Shown: positions 17,207 to 27,373, counted from the first letter of the stretch. The stretch is DNA of 64,000 nt from Solibaculum_A intestinale (GCF_040096205.1 NZ_JBBMFD010000003.1:62001-126000); one strand, 5' to 3'. Notes: a model not told the origin generated them from the sequence alone. A program made the numbers and translations.

Positions 17207-19759
17207 ATGGAACTGGAAGGGAAGAGAATCATACAAGTGGATATCGAGAAGGAAATGAAAAAATCCTATCTCGATTATTCCATGTCGGTCATTGTGGGGC
17301 GCGCCCTGCCCGACGTGCGCGACGGGTTAAAGCCGGTGCACCGGCGTATTTTATATACCATGCATGAAAACGGGCTTACGCCGGAAAAGGCGTACCGCAA
17401 ATGCGCCGATACCGTCGGTTCGGTGCTGGGCCGGTACCATCCCCACGGCGACGCGTCGGTCTACGATGCGCTGGTGCGCATGGCGCAGGACTTTTCGTTG
17501 CGCTATATGCTGGTGGACGGGCACGGAAACTTTGGTTCCGTGGACGGCGATCCCCCTGCCGCCTACCGTTACACCGAGGCGCGGATGGGAAAGCTGGCCA
17601 TCCCCATGCTTACCGACATTGAGAAGGAAACCGTCAATTTTCTTCCCAACTACGACGACCGCTTAAAGGAACCGGAGGTTCTCCCCTCCCGGTTCCCGAA
17701 TTTATTGGCAAATGGTTCCACCGGCATTGCGGTGGGTATGGCGACCAACATTCCGCCTCACAATCTGGGCGAAGTGATCGACGCCATGTGCCTGCTCATT
17801 GATAACCCGGAGGCGAACCTCAACGATTTGATGGACTGCATCCAGGGGCCTGATTTTCCCACCGGCGGCGTGATTATGGGCCGGTCGGGCATCCGGGCGG
17901 CCTACGGCACCGGCCGGGGGCGGATTCTAGTGCGGGCAAAGGCGGAAATTGCCCAGACCCATACAGGCCGGTATCAGATTATTGTCACCGAGCTTCCCTA
18001 TCAGGTCAACAAAGCGCGTCTAATTGAAAACATTGCGGATTTGGTCAAGGAAAAGCGCATTGAAGGCATCTCCAACATCGACGACCATTCCGACCGGGAA
18101 GGCATGCGCATCGTCATCGACCTGAAACGGGAAGCCAATCCCCAGGTGGTGCTAAACCAGCTCTACCGCTTTACCCAGATGCAGGCCACCTTTGGAGCCA
18201 TTATGCTGGCGCTGGCGGACGGGCAGCCGAAGGTCATGACCCTCAAGGAGATGCTGGAGCACTACATCAAGTTCCAGGTAGAGGTCATCACCCGGCGCAC
18301 TCAGTTCGACTTAAGGAAGGCTCAGGAACGGGCCCATATCTTAGAAGCGCTCTGCAAGGCGCTGGACTTTATTGACGAAGTGGTGGACATTCTCAAAACC
18401 TCGCCCAACATCGCCGAAGGCAAGCAGAGGCTGATGGATCGGTTTGCGTTTGACGATGTGCAGGCTTCCGCCATCGTGCAGATGACGCTGGGACGGCTGA
18501 CCGGCCTGGAGCGGCAGAAGCTGGAGGATGAGCTGGCCGAGCTTCACGCGAAGATCGACGAGTTTCACGCGATCCTTTCTTCCGAGGAGCGCAGACGCTC
18601 CATCGTCAAGGAAGAGGCGATGGAGCTCAAAGAGAAGTTTGCCGATCCCCGCCGCACGGAAATCTGCGCGGTGAGCGGCGAGGTGGACATTGAGGACCTG
18701 ATCGAGGAAGAGGAATGCGTGCTGACCATCACCCGCTTCGGCTATATCAAGCGCCTTCCGGTGGACACCTACAAGGCCCAGAAGCGGGGAGGCCGGGGCA
18801 TTTCCGGCATGACCCGCCGGGAGGAAGACTATGCCGAGGAAATGTTCACCTGCTCGACCCACGATTATGTGCTGTTTTTGACCAATACCGGCCGCCTCTA
18901 TCGTCTCAAAGGCTACGAGGTTCCCGAAGGAACCCGGACTTCCAAGGGGGTCAACATGGCAAACGTCCTGCCGTTAACGCCGGAGGAACGGGTCAACGCC
19001 ATGATTCAGGTGGGCAAGGATACCAGGGACGGGTATCTGGTGATGGTGACCCGCAAGGGCCTCATTAAACGCTGCGCGCTCAAGCTGTTTGAGAACGTGC
19101 GCAAGTCCGGCGTGCGCGCCATTGAGTTAAACGAAGGGGACGATCTGGCCTGGGTGCGCCTGACCAGCGGCGGCGACAAGCTGATTATCGCCACCCGCAA
19201 GGGTATGGCTATCCGCATTGACGAAAACGACGTGCGGCCCATGGGCCGGGGCGCCCGCGGCGTAAAAGCCATCCAATTGGCCGCTGGGGACGAGGTGGCC
19301 GGCATGGCAAGAACCCGTCCGGGCGGAACGCTGCTGACGGTGACCGAAACCGGGTACGGCCGGCGCAGTGAGATCGGCGATTACCGGCTTCAGTCAAGAG
19401 GCGGAAAGGGCCTTATCAATTACCGCACCGCCCTCTATGGCGACGTGGCCGCCATCAAGGTGGTGGACGACGACGACGATGTGATGATGATTTCCTCGGA
19501 TGGGGTGGTCATCCGGGTGGCGGTGAAGGACCTGCGGGTTCTGGCCCGTCCGGCCAAGGGCGTGCGGGTCATGCGCATCGACCCGGACAGCGAAACCAAG
19601 CTGGTATCCATCGCCCGCACCCCCCATGAGGACGATGAGGAGCATGAGGCCGTCATCGTGGAAGGAGACGCGGAGGAAGGCGCCGGGGTGACCGAGGGCG
19701 AAGAACCTGAGGAACAGACGGGGCCGGAAGAGGATGAAGTTTTAAACGCCGAGGAATGA
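17207..19759 (+). CDS. gyrA: DNA gyrase subunit A
   Basis: Catalytic subunit of gyrase, 850 residues. The active-site Tyr is Y122 in AAYRYTEAR, and numbering matches E. coli through this region. The GyrA box QKRGGRGISG marks the C-terminal beta-pinwheel, and the protein ends in an acidic tail. The quinolone-contact loop reads HGDASVYDA, with Ala at position 83 where most bacteria have Ser or Thr. It is followed by DnaA-box-like sites and a terminator. Confidence 0.98.
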   Translation: MELEGKRIIQVDIEKEMKKSYLDYSMSVIVGRALPDVRDGLKPVHRRILYTMHENGLTPEKAYRKCADTVGSVLGRYHPHGDASVYDALVRMAQDFSLRYMLVDGHGNFGSVDGDPPAAYRYTEARMGKLAIPMLTDIEKETVNFLPNYDDRLKEPEVLPSRFPNLLANGSTGIAVGMATNIPPHNLGEVIDAMCLLIDNPEANLNDLMDCIQGPDFPTGGVIMGRSGIRAAYGTGRGRILVRAKAEIAQTHTGRYQIIVTELPYQVNKARLIENIADLVKEKRIEGISNIDDHSDREGMRIVIDLKREANPQVVLNQLYRFTQMQATFGAIMLALADGQPKVMTLKEMLEHYIKFQVEVITRRTQFDLRKAQERAHILEALCKALDFIDEVVDILKTSPNIAEGKQRLMDRFAFDDVQASAIVQMTLGRLTGLERQKLEDELAELHAKIDEFHAILSSEERRRSIVKEEAMELKEKFADPRRTEICAVSGEVDIEDLIEEEECVLTITRFGYIKRLPVDTYKAQKRGGRGISGMTRREEDYAEEMFTCSTHDYVLFLTNTGRLYRLKGYEVPEGTRTSKGVNMANVLPLTPEERVNAMIQVGKDTRDGYLVMVTRKGLIKRCALKLFENVRKSGVRAIELNEGDDLAWVRLTSGGDKLIIATRKGMAIRIDENDVRPMGRGARGVKAIQLAAGDEVAGMARTRPGGTLLTVTETGYGRRSEIGDYRLQSRGGKGLINYRTALYGDVAAIKVVDDDDDVMMISSDGVVIRVAVKDLRVLARPAKGVRVMRIDPDSETKLVSIARTPHEDDEEHEAVIVEGDAEEGAGVTEGEEPEEQTGPEEDEVLNAEE

Positions 19760-19776
19760 TTTCTGCACAAATGCAA

Positions 19777-19944
19777 TGTGGAAAACCGGAGAAAACCGGT
19801 TTGTGCCAAAAAAGAAACCAGCATATGTGCTTTATTTGGTAGAACCGGTCGAATCAGTCTACAGGATGCGGTAGATAGGCGAAGAAAAAGGAAAAAGCGG
19901 CGGTGGAAAAGTTATCAACAGGGTTTTCCACAGGCTGTTGATAA
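19777..19944. other. Cluster of DnaA-box-like sequences downstream of gyrA
   Basis: Four 9-mers each differ by one base from a TTATCCACA-type box: TGTGGAAAA at 19777 (reverse), TTATCAACA at 19912, TTTTCCACA at 19924 and TGTTGATAA at 19936 (reverse). The last three start exactly 12 bp apart. The stretch is non-coding and lies between gyrA and the shared terminator. Confidence 0.6.
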
Positions 19945-19971
19945 ATGTTGAGGAAAATCCGTCGAGTATAA

Positions 19972-20008
19972 GAAAGAGGCCCGGAATGCAAATTCCGGGC
20001 CTCTTTTG
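19972..20008. terminator. Bidirectional terminator between gyrA and glgP
   Basis: GAGGCCCGGAAT pairs with ATTCCGGGCCTC around a GCAA loop, followed by TTTTG on the plus strand and TTTCTTA on the minus strand. It serves the convergent genes gyrA and glgP. Confidence 0.9.
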
Positions 20009-20031
20009 TAAGGAAAAGAACCAGTGTATTC

Positions 20032-22440
20032 TTATTTCAATGGACTTACATGCCAAATATCCCGTGCGTAATCGGCAATAGCCCGGTCGGCGGAGAAGAT
20101 TCCCGCACCCGCCACGTTGCGAAGGGACATGCGGTTGAATTTGGCCGGGTCGGCATACACCGCGTCGATAGCCGACTGGGCCCGGCAATAATCCTCAAAG
20201 TCCGCCATGACCATGTACTGGTCGGCTCCCAGCAGAGCGTGGACCACCTCGTCGAAGGTAGCGCCGGCAAAGCCCTGGCGCACCGCGTCCACCGCCCGGC
20301 GAAGGCGGTGATTGTTGTTGTAGTACACCTGTGGATTGTACCCGCTGCGCTGCAAGTTCTCCACCTCCGGCGTGCGCATCCCGAAGAGGAACATGTTTTC
20401 CTCCCCGACCGCGTCGCAGATTTCCACGTTTGCCCCGTCCAGAGTACCCAAAGTTACCGCACCGTTGATCATCATCTTCATGTTGCCGGTGCCGGAAGCC
20501 TCGGTGCCCGCCAGGGAAATCTGTTCGCTGATTTCGGATGCCGGCATCAGAAGCTCGGCTAAGGTCACCCGGTAGTCCTCCAGGTAGACGATGCGAAGCT
20601 TATCCCGCACAGCCGGGTCGTTCTCAAGCACCTCCGACAGCTTACAGATCATGCGGATGATCTGCTTGGCAAGGAAGTACCCAGGCGCGGCCTTGGCGCC
20701 AAAAATAAAGGTCCTGGGCTGAATGTCCAGATTGGGATTGTCCTTCAGGTCCTGGTAAAGGGAGAGTATGTGCAGGGCGTTTAAATGCTGGCGCTTGTAT
20801 TCATGCAGGCGCTTGACCTGCACGTCAAAGATGGAATCTGGGTTTAAAATCACCCCGTTCTGCTTTTTCACATATGCGGCAAGGCGCTCCTTGTTCTCCC
20901 GCTTGACCTGCTGGAGACGCTTTAACACGGTAGAATCCTTCTCGAACGCCTTGAGCTTTGCAAGCTGGGAGGCGTCTTTGACAAATCCGTCCCCGATCAG
21001 CTCCGTGAGCAGGTTGGTAAGCCCGGGATTGCTCTGGCACAGCCAGCGCCGGTGGGCGATGCCGTTGGTTACGTTTTTGAACTTCTCCGGCGTTACCACA
21101 TAAAAGTTGTGAAACACCGTGTCCTTCACAATCTGGCTGTGAAGCTTGGATACGCCGTTGACCGAGCTGCTTCCCAGCACGGACAGGTTCGCCATCTTCA
21201 CCATCTGGTAACTGATGACCGCCATATCACTGACCATTTGGGTATTTCCCCCGGTGGCCGTCATCATCTGGGCGCCCTCCCGGTTGTTGATCTCCTGCAC
21301 GATCTGATGGATGCGGGGCAGAAGCTGAGCGAACAGATCCTCCGGCCACACCTCCAGCGCTTCCTTCATAACCGTGTGGTTGGTATAGTTGATGGTCTTG
21401 GTCACGATGTCCCAGGCCTCGTCCCAGCCGAAGCCGCACTCGTCGAGCATGATGCGCATTAGCTCCGGAATCGCCAGGGCCGGATGAGTGTCGTTTAGCT
21501 GGATGGCCGCTTTTTCCGGCAGGTTATGCAAAGAGGAATATTCCGACAGATGGCGGTAAATAATATCCTGAATGGAGGCGGACACCAGGAAATACTGCTG
21601 CCGCAGCCGCAGACTCTTTCCTTCCCGGTGGTTGTCGGAGGGATAGAGCACCTTGGTGATGGCCTCCGCCATGGAGTTTTGCTCCATAGCACGCAGGTAA
21701 TCTCCCTGGTTAAACAGGTTCATGTCAAGCCCCGGGGCTCTTGCTTCCCACAGCCGCAGTACCGATACCCCTTCCCCGTCCTTGCCGGGAACGTACATGT
21801 CGTAGGGAACCGCCTCCACCGAGGTGTAGTTGATGTGCTCCACCTGATGATAGCTGCCGTCCCACCAGTCCTTGACCTGACCTTCGAATTTGATGATGCG
21901 GGTCTGCTCCGGACGGGGAATCAGCCACACGTCGCCGCCCGGCAGCCAGTTGTCCGGAAGCTCCGTCTGCCAGCCGTCCACGATCTTCTGGCGGAAAATG
22001 CCGAACTCGTACCGCAACGAATACCCCATCGCCGGATACCCGCCGGTGGCCAGCGCGTCGAGAAAACAAGCCGCCAGGCGGCCGAGCCCGCCGTTTCCAA
22101 GACCCGCGTCCGGCTCCATCTCGTAAAGGGTCTCGGTTTTCACCTCAAAGCTTTTGAGGGCTTCGTCCACCACGTGGCACAGCCCAAGGTTATAAATATT
22201 GTTCTTCAGAGAGCGCCCCATAAGGAATTCCATGCATAGATAATACACCTGCTTGCCCTGCTTTTTGCGTACATCCTCCTCAAAGTCCCGGCGCAGATTC
22301 TGCACCAGGTCGCGCACCACCAGAGCCAGGGCCAGATAAATATGTTCATTGGTCGCTTCCTGCGGCGTAACGCCGAAATTGTGCGACAGCTTCGCCGTAA
22401 TGATTTCGGTCATCTGCGCGGCAGAAATTGGGTTTTTCAT
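20032..22440 (-). CDS. glgP: Glycogen/maltodextrin phosphorylase
   Basis: PLP-dependent phosphorylase of 802 residues that releases glucose-1-phosphate from alpha-1,4-glucans. The PLP-lysine region EASGTGNMKMMINGA and GNGGLGRLAACFLD are typical of GT35. ATG at 22440 with GGAGG gives the normal length; 15 upstream codons are ignored. A near-consensus promoter lies at 22497-22525. A GH13 amylase at the window end could feed it with maltodextrin, though they are 40 kb apart. Confidence 0.96.
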   Translation of the reverse strand: MKNPISAAQMTEIITAKLSHNFGVTPQEATNEHIYLALALVVRDLVQNLRRDFEEDVRKKQGKQVYYLCMEFLMGRSLKNNIYNLGLCHVVDEALKSFEVKTETLYEMEPDAGLGNGGLGRLAACFLDALATGGYPAMGYSLRYEFGIFRQKIVDGWQTELPDNWLPGGDVWLIPRPEQTRIIKFEGQVKDWWDGSYHQVEHINYTSVEAVPYDMYVPGKDGEGVSVLRLWEARAPGLDMNLFNQGDYLRAMEQNSMAEAITKVLYPSDNHREGKSLRLRQQYFLVSASIQDIIYRHLSEYSSLHNLPEKAAIQLNDTHPALAIPELMRIMLDECGFGWDEAWDIVTKTINYTNHTVMKEALEVWPEDLFAQLLPRIHQIVQEINNREGAQMMTATGGNTQMVSDMAVISYQMVKMANLSVLGSSSVNGVSKLHSQIVKDTVFHNFYVVTPEKFKNVTNGIAHRRWLCQSNPGLTNLLTELIGDGFVKDASQLAKLKAFEKDSTVLKRLQQVKRENKERLAAYVKKQNGVILNPDSIFDVQVKRLHEYKRQHLNALHILSLYQDLKDNPNLDIQPRTFIFGAKAAPGYFLAKQIIRMICKLSEVLENDPAVRDKLRIVYLEDYRVTLAELLMPASEISEQISLAGTEASGTGNMKMMINGAVTLGTLDGANVEICDAVGEENMFLFGMRTPEVENLQRSGYNPQVYYNNNHRLRRAVDAVRQGFAGATFDEVVHALLGADQYMVMADFEDYCRAQSAIDAVYADPAKFNRMSLRNVAGAGIFSADRAIADYARDIWHVSPLK

Positions 22441-22496
22441 AAGTAAACCTCCAAACGAAAGAGTAATCCAAAGAATTTTTGCCAAGTCGTCTGCTT

Positions 22497-22525
22497 ATTA
22501 TACACCAATGCAGGAATAATTACAA
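22497..22525 (-). promoter_or_regulatory. glgP promoter
   Basis: On the minus strand TTGTAA is followed by 17 bp and TATAAT, about 55 nt ahead of the glgP ATG. Confidence 0.75.
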
Positions 22526-22780
22526 CGTATTTGGTAAAAGACAGCAAAACAAATCGTTACTGTATAGAAATTCTATTATTTTAATACAAATATTGGGGGA
22601 TCTGCTGTGTGTAATGAATTTTGTGAATATTTCGCAAATTCCACTCTCCTTTTTGCAAAAAAGGCTTTAAAGCCGCACGTGGTTATATTATAATAAGAAT
22701 AATTTGAAAGAATGCTTATGCCCTGTCGGAAGACAGTACGATAGAAGGATATTTTTTGTAAAAAATCGGAGGAATTGCCC
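22526..22780. other. Non-coding region upstream of zapA
   Basis: AT-rich. A perfect 12-bp palindrome GGCTTTAAAGCC lies near 22662-22676 and a TATAAT follows near 22688, but no -35 at proper spacing is clear. No gene is seen. Confidence 0.4.
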
Positions 22781-23137
22781 ATGAACGCCAAACGCAAGGT
22801 GCGGCTTCGCATTGCGGGAGCCGATTATTTGATAGCCACGGAAGAAAGCGAAAGCTATGTGATTGCCTTGGGCCAGGAGCTGGACAACCGGGTGGAGGAG
22901 CTGATGCGTGAAAACCCCCATGTGTCCACGACCGGGGCACTGGTGCTGATCGCGCTGGATTTGTGCGACGAGGCCAAGCGGTCGGTGGAAACCAGCGACC
23001 ATCTGCGTACGCAGCTGCAGGAATACCTGGCGGACGCGGCCAAGGCCCGCAACGAGGCGGATGAGCTCAAGCGGGAGCGGGATCGTTTGCAGCGGGAAGT
23101 CCAGTTTTTGCGCGCAAAGTTTCCGCCGGAGAAATGA
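22781..23137 (+). CDS. zapA: Cell division protein ZapA-like
   Basis: A 118-residue protein with the ZapA beginning KRKVRLRIAGADYLIATEE and a long C-terminal coiled coil (about 75-118). ZapA cross-links FtsZ filaments at midcell. ATG at 22781 follows GGAGG by 8 nt. The final 4 nt overlap the start of the U32 peptidase gene, a pairing often seen in Firmicutes. Confidence 0.88.
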   Translation: MNAKRKVRLRIAGADYLIATEESESYVIALGQELDNRVEELMRENPHVSTTGALVLIALDLCDEAKRSVETSDHLRTQLQEYLADAAKARNEADELKRERDRLQREVQFLRAKFPPEK

Positions 23138-25236
23138 CGAAAAACGAAAAACAAAACCGCCTGGAAATTTTGGCTCCTGCCGGATCCATGGAATCGGTGT
23201 TCGCGGCGGTGCGCACCGGGGCGGATGCGGTGTACCTGGGGGCCGGGCAGTTTAACGCCAGGCAGAACGCGAAAAATTTTGACAAGGACGCTCTCTCTGA
23301 GGCGGTTGCTTACTGCCATGGGCGGGACGCAAAGGTATATCTGACCCTCAACACCTTGGTGGGGGACCAGGAGCTGGCCGCAGCGCTGCGGACGGCTTTT
23401 TTGGCCTGTGACTTATCCATAGACGGCGTCATTGTGCAGGACCTGGGGCTTGCCTCCCTGCTTCACAAGAAGGCCCCTTCCCTGCCGTTGCACGGCTCCA
23501 CGCAAATGTCGGTGTCCTCCCTGGACGGGCTAAGGACGCTCAAAGAGCTGGGCTTTTGCCGGGCGGTGCTGCCAAGAGAGCTTACCCGGGAAGAACTTTC
23601 CTATTTGGCGAAGCATTCTCCCATCGAACTGGAAGTGTTCGTCCACGGGGCGCTTTGCATGTCGGTGTCCGGCCAGTGCTACCTGAGCGCTATGCTGGGC
23701 TCCCGCAGCGGAAACCGGGGTTTGTGCGCCCAGCCCTGCCGCCTGCCGTTTCGGGCCGAGGACGGGACAAACCATGTGCTGTCTCTTAAGGATTTGTCCA
23801 TAATCGACGCTTTGCCGGAACTGGAAGGAATGGGGATTGCGTCGGCCAAGATCGAAGGCCGGATGAAACGGCCGGAGTATGTGGCGGCGGCGGTGCGGGC
23901 CTGCCGGGCCTCCCTTTCCCAGGGAGAGGTACCGTCCGGATGGAAACAGGAACTACAATCAGTATTTTCTCGCAGTGGGTTTACTGATGGTTATTATAAG
24001 AACCGACGGGGACGGGAGATGTTGGGGGTGCGGGGCAAGGAGGACGTAACCGCGGCCAAAGAAGTCCTCTCGTCCCTGGAAGCCCTTTCTGCCAAGGAGG
24101 CGCCCAGGGTACCGGTTACCCTCGCTTTGTCCGTGAAGGGCGGACAGCCGGTTTCCCTTACGGTAAAGGACACAAAAGGAAACCAGATTATAGAATATGC
24201 CCCGCCGCCCCAGCCGGTGCAAACGAAGCCGTTGTCCAGAGAGAGGTGTGAGGAGCAGCTGCGCAAAACCGGAGGAACGCCCTTTTTGGTGGAGGAGGTC
24301 ACTCTTTTGCTGGAGGAAGGGATGACCCTGCCGGTGTCGGCCGTGAACGGGCTGCGCCGGGAAGGGCTCCGAAAGCTGCTGGAGGCCCGCTCTCAAAAGG
24401 ATCCCATTCCCTATGTGAAAGGCGAAATTTCCGAAGCGGTTATGGAAGAAAAGCCGGAGCACCCGGATTTGGTGGCTTCCTTCTCTTCTCTGGAGCAGCT
24501 GCCGGATCTGGAAACGGTATCCCGGCTGCAAGGGGTGTTTGTTCCCCTGGAACTGCCCAAGGAGCAGCTTATTGCTGCCGCAGAGCGGCTCAAAGCTGCG
24601 GGGGTGCCGCTGGGCGTGCGGATTCCGCGGCCTTTCGGCTTTTACCCGAAGGAAAAAAAGGAGCGGCTGCTGGCGGCTGCGAAAGAGGCGGGGATTCCTT
24701 TCGCCTTGGCGGAGAACCTGGGGGACGTAAAAACTTGCCGGGACGCGGGCTTTTCGGCTGCAGGCGGGCCTTTTCTCAACCTGTTTAATTCAAAGGCGGC
24801 AGAAAAAGCCCGGGAGCTTGGCTGCCGGTTCGCGGTTCTTTCGCCGGAGCTGACTCTGTCTCAGGCAAAGGCGGTCACGGCGGGGATACCCACGGGAATC
24901 TTCGCTTACGGCAGGCTGCCTTTGATGCTCATGCGAAACTGCCCGGCTTCCGGCGGGTGCGGGACATGCAAAAAGAACACGTCCTTAGTGGACCGCAAAG
25001 GGGTCCGCTTCCCCGTGCGCTGCGGGGGCGGCGGATTCGGGGAGCTCTATAACAGCGTGCCCACCTTCCTGGCCGACCGGCTTTCGGAATGTGCAGGGGT
25101 TTTCTTTCTATATCTGTCTTTTTTCGAGGAAAGCAAGGAAGAGGTCCGTGCGCTCATAAACAGGTACCAGACCGGGAGCGGGACGCCGCAGAAGGGAACT
25201 TTCACCAGAGGGTTTGCCTACCGGGGCGTAGAATAA
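23134..25236 (+). CDS. U32-family peptidase / RlhA-like protein
   Basis: A 700-residue protein. The N-terminal half is the U32 barrel: LEILAPAGSMESVFAAVRTGADAVYLG is recognised in parts, with the U32 signature region ELEVFVHGALCMSVSGQCYLS and a Cys-rich segment RGLCAQPCRLPF. The C-terminal half matches the extended (DUF3656-type) layout and holds further cysteines near CPASGGCGTCKK. U32 relatives include RlhA, which hydroxylates 23S rRNA, and prephenate-dependent hydroxylases, so the name peptidase may mislead. Translation is coupled to zapA. Confidence 0.88.
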   Translation: MTKNEKQNRLEILAPAGSMESVFAAVRTGADAVYLGAGQFNARQNAKNFDKDALSEAVAYCHGRDAKVYLTLNTLVGDQELAAALRTAFLACDLSIDGVIVQDLGLASLLHKKAPSLPLHGSTQMSVSSLDGLRTLKELGFCRAVLPRELTREELSYLAKHSPIELEVFVHGALCMSVSGQCYLSAMLGSRSGNRGLCAQPCRLPFRAEDGTNHVLSLKDLSIIDALPELEGMGIASAKIEGRMKRPEYVAAAVRACRASLSQGEVPSGWKQELQSVFSRSGFTDGYYKNRRGREMLGVRGKEDVTAAKEVLSSLEALSAKEAPRVPVTLALSVKGGQPVSLTVKDTKGNQIIEYAPPPQPVQTKPLSRERCEEQLRKTGGTPFLVEEVTLLLEEGMTLPVSAVNGLRREGLRKLLEARSQKDPIPYVKGEISEAVMEEKPEHPDLVASFSSLEQLPDLETVSRLQGVFVPLELPKEQLIAAAERLKAAGVPLGVRIPRPFGFYPKEKKERLLAAAKEAGIPFALAENLGDVKTCRDAGFSAAGGPFLNLFNSKAAEKARELGCRFAVLSPELTLSQAKAVTAGIPTGIFAYGRLPLMLMRNCPASGGCGTCKKNTSLVDRKGVRFPVRCGGGGFGELYNSVPTFLADRLSECAGVFFLYLSFFEESKEEVRALINRYQTGSGTPQKGTFTRGFAYRGVE

Positions 25237-25262
25237 CGAAAGTAAAAAAGGAGAATGACCAT

Positions 25263-25703
25263 ATGCAGCCATTACAGATTAAGAAAATGCGGGAACATGC
25301 GGCGGTGCCGGTGCGCTCCACCGCCGGGTCGGCAGGATTGGACCTGGCCGCCTGTTTAGAGAAACCGGTCACCATAGCGCCCGGGGAACGGGCCTTGATT
25401 CCCTCCGGTATTGCCGTGGGGCTTTTGGAAGACACGGTGGGGCTGGTATTTGCCCGCAGCGGCCTGTCGGTCAAGAAAGGCATTGCGCTGGCAAACGGCG
25501 TGGGCGTTATCGACAGCGATTACACGGGGGAAATCCTGGTGGGCCTTCTCAATACCTCCAAGGAAGCCTATACCGTGATGCCGGGAGAGCGCATCGCCCA
25601 GCTGGTGGTCATGCCGGTATTGCCCTTGCCGGTGGAAGAGGTGGAGGAACTAAAAGATACCCAGCGCGGCGCCGGCGGATTTGGTTCCACCGGCCGGATC
25701 TAA
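25263..25703 (+). CDS. dut: dUTP diphosphatase
   Basis: Trimeric dUTPase of 146 residues that keeps uracil out of DNA and makes dUMP. All five motifs are present: AGLDLAA, ARSGLSVKKGI, GVGVIDSDYTGEI, GERIAQLVV and RGAGGFGSTG. ATG at 25263 follows AAAGGAG. It lies 26 nt after the U32 gene, probably in one operon. Confidence 0.97.
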   Translation: MQPLQIKKMREHAAVPVRSTAGSAGLDLAACLEKPVTIAPGERALIPSGIAVGLLEDTVGLVFARSGLSVKKGIALANGVGVIDSDYTGEILVGLLNTSKEAYTVMPGERIAQLVVMPVLPLPVEEVEELKDTQRGAGGFGSTGRI

Positions 25704-25827
25704 GGGAAAATTCATAGGGAATTCACGGTTTATTCTGTGAATTGTGCTAAAATGAATGGAAATGTGTGGCCTTTTGCAAAGCGGCCGCGGCAGGGTATCA
25801 AAAGAAGTTTTGAGAGGATGGATTGGG

Positions 25828-27321
25828 TTGGCTCAAACGGCGCAAAATAGAGATCAGGTGACGGTGGAGCAGGAGAACAAAACGCCGAAAAAACCTTGGA
25901 ACAAAACGAAAATTGCCATTACGGCGGTGGTATGTCTGTTGGTGGCGCTGGGCGGTTTTGCGGTTTATTTCTTTTCCTCAGACCTGCCGGCGCAGACCTT
26001 TACAGCAGTCACGGTAGGAGGTCATAAGCTGACCGCCGCCCAGTACAGCTACTATTTCTCCGTAGCCTACAACGATTTTCTTTTGGAAAATGAGGACAAG
26101 CTCAGCGCTTATGGCCTGGATACCTCCAAGACGCTGGCCGAGCAGAAGATTTCCGACGAGATGACCTGGGAGGAATATTTCAAAAACAAGGCCATGACCA
26201 ACATCGTCAGCACCTACGCTACCTACGATGAAGCGGTCAAAAACGGCGTTACCCTTTCGGAGGAGGACCAAAAGAGCATTGACTCGTATCTCGCTTCCAT
26301 CGAGCAGAATGCCAAGGAAAACAACGCCCGCTTAAACTCCTATCTGTACGCCCAGTTCGGCAAGGGAGTGACCCTGGACGTGGTCCGCAGCGAGGTGGAG
26401 CGTCAGCGGCTTTCCCGCAAGTACCAGCAGCAGCTTACCGAGTCCTATACCTTCACCGAGACCCAGATGCTCGACGAATATAACAAAAACAAGGATTCCC
26501 TGGACATGATCACCTATTATTCCTTCTTCGTCCCTATCGACAATGCGGGGGACCCCACCCAGAGTGCCGAGGAGGAGCGGCAGAAGGCAGAAGAGATGTG
26601 CGCCGCCGTGACGGACGCGCAGAGTTTTGCCGCCTTGGCTCGGGAATATGCACCGGATGGTGAAAAGGAAGCCTATGCCGATGACGACGCCACCCGGAAG
26701 GTGGAATATTTGGACAAGCTGACGGTATCGGCGGCGAAAACCTGGCTGCAGGATTCCTCCCGCCTGCCTGGGGACAAAACGGTGCTCGATGGGCTTGACG
26801 GATATTACGTGATGTATTACGAGAACCGGGAACGCCCGGAAACCAAAACCGTCAACGTCCGCCAGATTCTCATCACGCCCGAGGGCGGCGTCTCGGAAGA
26901 GACCGGTATGACCCAGGACCAGAAGGATGCGGTTATGAAAAAGGCCGAGGAAATTCTCAAGGAATACCAGAGCGGTGAGCAGACGGAGTCTGCCTTTGGA
27001 GCTCTGGCCGCGAAATACAGCGCCGACACCAGTACCGCTTCGACCGGCGGCCTTTACGAAAACATCTACCAGTACCAGCAGTCGAAGGATCTCAACGACT
27101 GGTGCTTTGACGCGGCCCGCAAGCCGGGGGATACCGGCATCGTCCTTTCCGACAGGGGCGCCCACCTGCTTTACTTTGTTAGGGACGGGGAACCCATGTG
27201 GCGCATTCAAGTACGCACCAGCTTGACGGCGGTAAAAATCGCCGCCTATCAGGAGGAACTGTATGCCAAGTATCCCTATGAGGAAAACTCCTTCGGCATG
27301 CAGTACTTTGTGTCCATCTGA
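25828..27321 (+). CDS. Membrane-anchored PrsA/SurA-like peptidyl-prolyl isomerase
   Basis: About 497 residues. A cytoplasmic N-terminus of about 30 residues is followed by one membrane helix (IAITAVVCLLVALGGFAVYFF) and a large outer part. The C-terminal part carries a parvulin-like segment, VNVRQILITPEGG through FGALAAKYSADTSTASTGGL, with the usual late DWCFDAARKPGDTG region. TTG at 25828 is the likely start (AGAGGA ahead). There is no lipobox Cys, unlike classical PrsA. A role in folding exported proteins is inferred. Confidence 0.8.
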   Translation: MAQTAQNRDQVTVEQENKTPKKPWNKTKIAITAVVCLLVALGGFAVYFFSSDLPAQTFTAVTVGGHKLTAAQYSYYFSVAYNDFLLENEDKLSAYGLDTSKTLAEQKISDEMTWEEYFKNKAMTNIVSTYATYDEAVKNGVTLSEEDQKSIDSYLASIEQNAKENNARLNSYLYAQFGKGVTLDVVRSEVERQRLSRKYQQQLTESYTFTETQMLDEYNKNKDSLDMITYYSFFVPIDNAGDPTQSAEEERQKAEEMCAAVTDAQSFAALAREYAPDGEKEAYADDDATRKVEYLDKLTVSAAKTWLQDSSRLPGDKTVLDGLDGYYVMYYENRERPETKTVNVRQILITPEGGVSEETGMTQDQKDAVMKKAEEILKEYQSGEQTESAFGALAAKYSADTSTASTGGLYENIYQYQQSKDLNDWCFDAARKPGDTGIVLSDRGAHLLYFVRDGEPMWRIQVRTSLTAVKIAAYQEELYAKYPYEENSFGMQYFVSI

Positions 27322-27373
27322 CCACACGCAGGGAACTGAATATTCGATTCGTCAATTGAGGAAGGGATTACCG

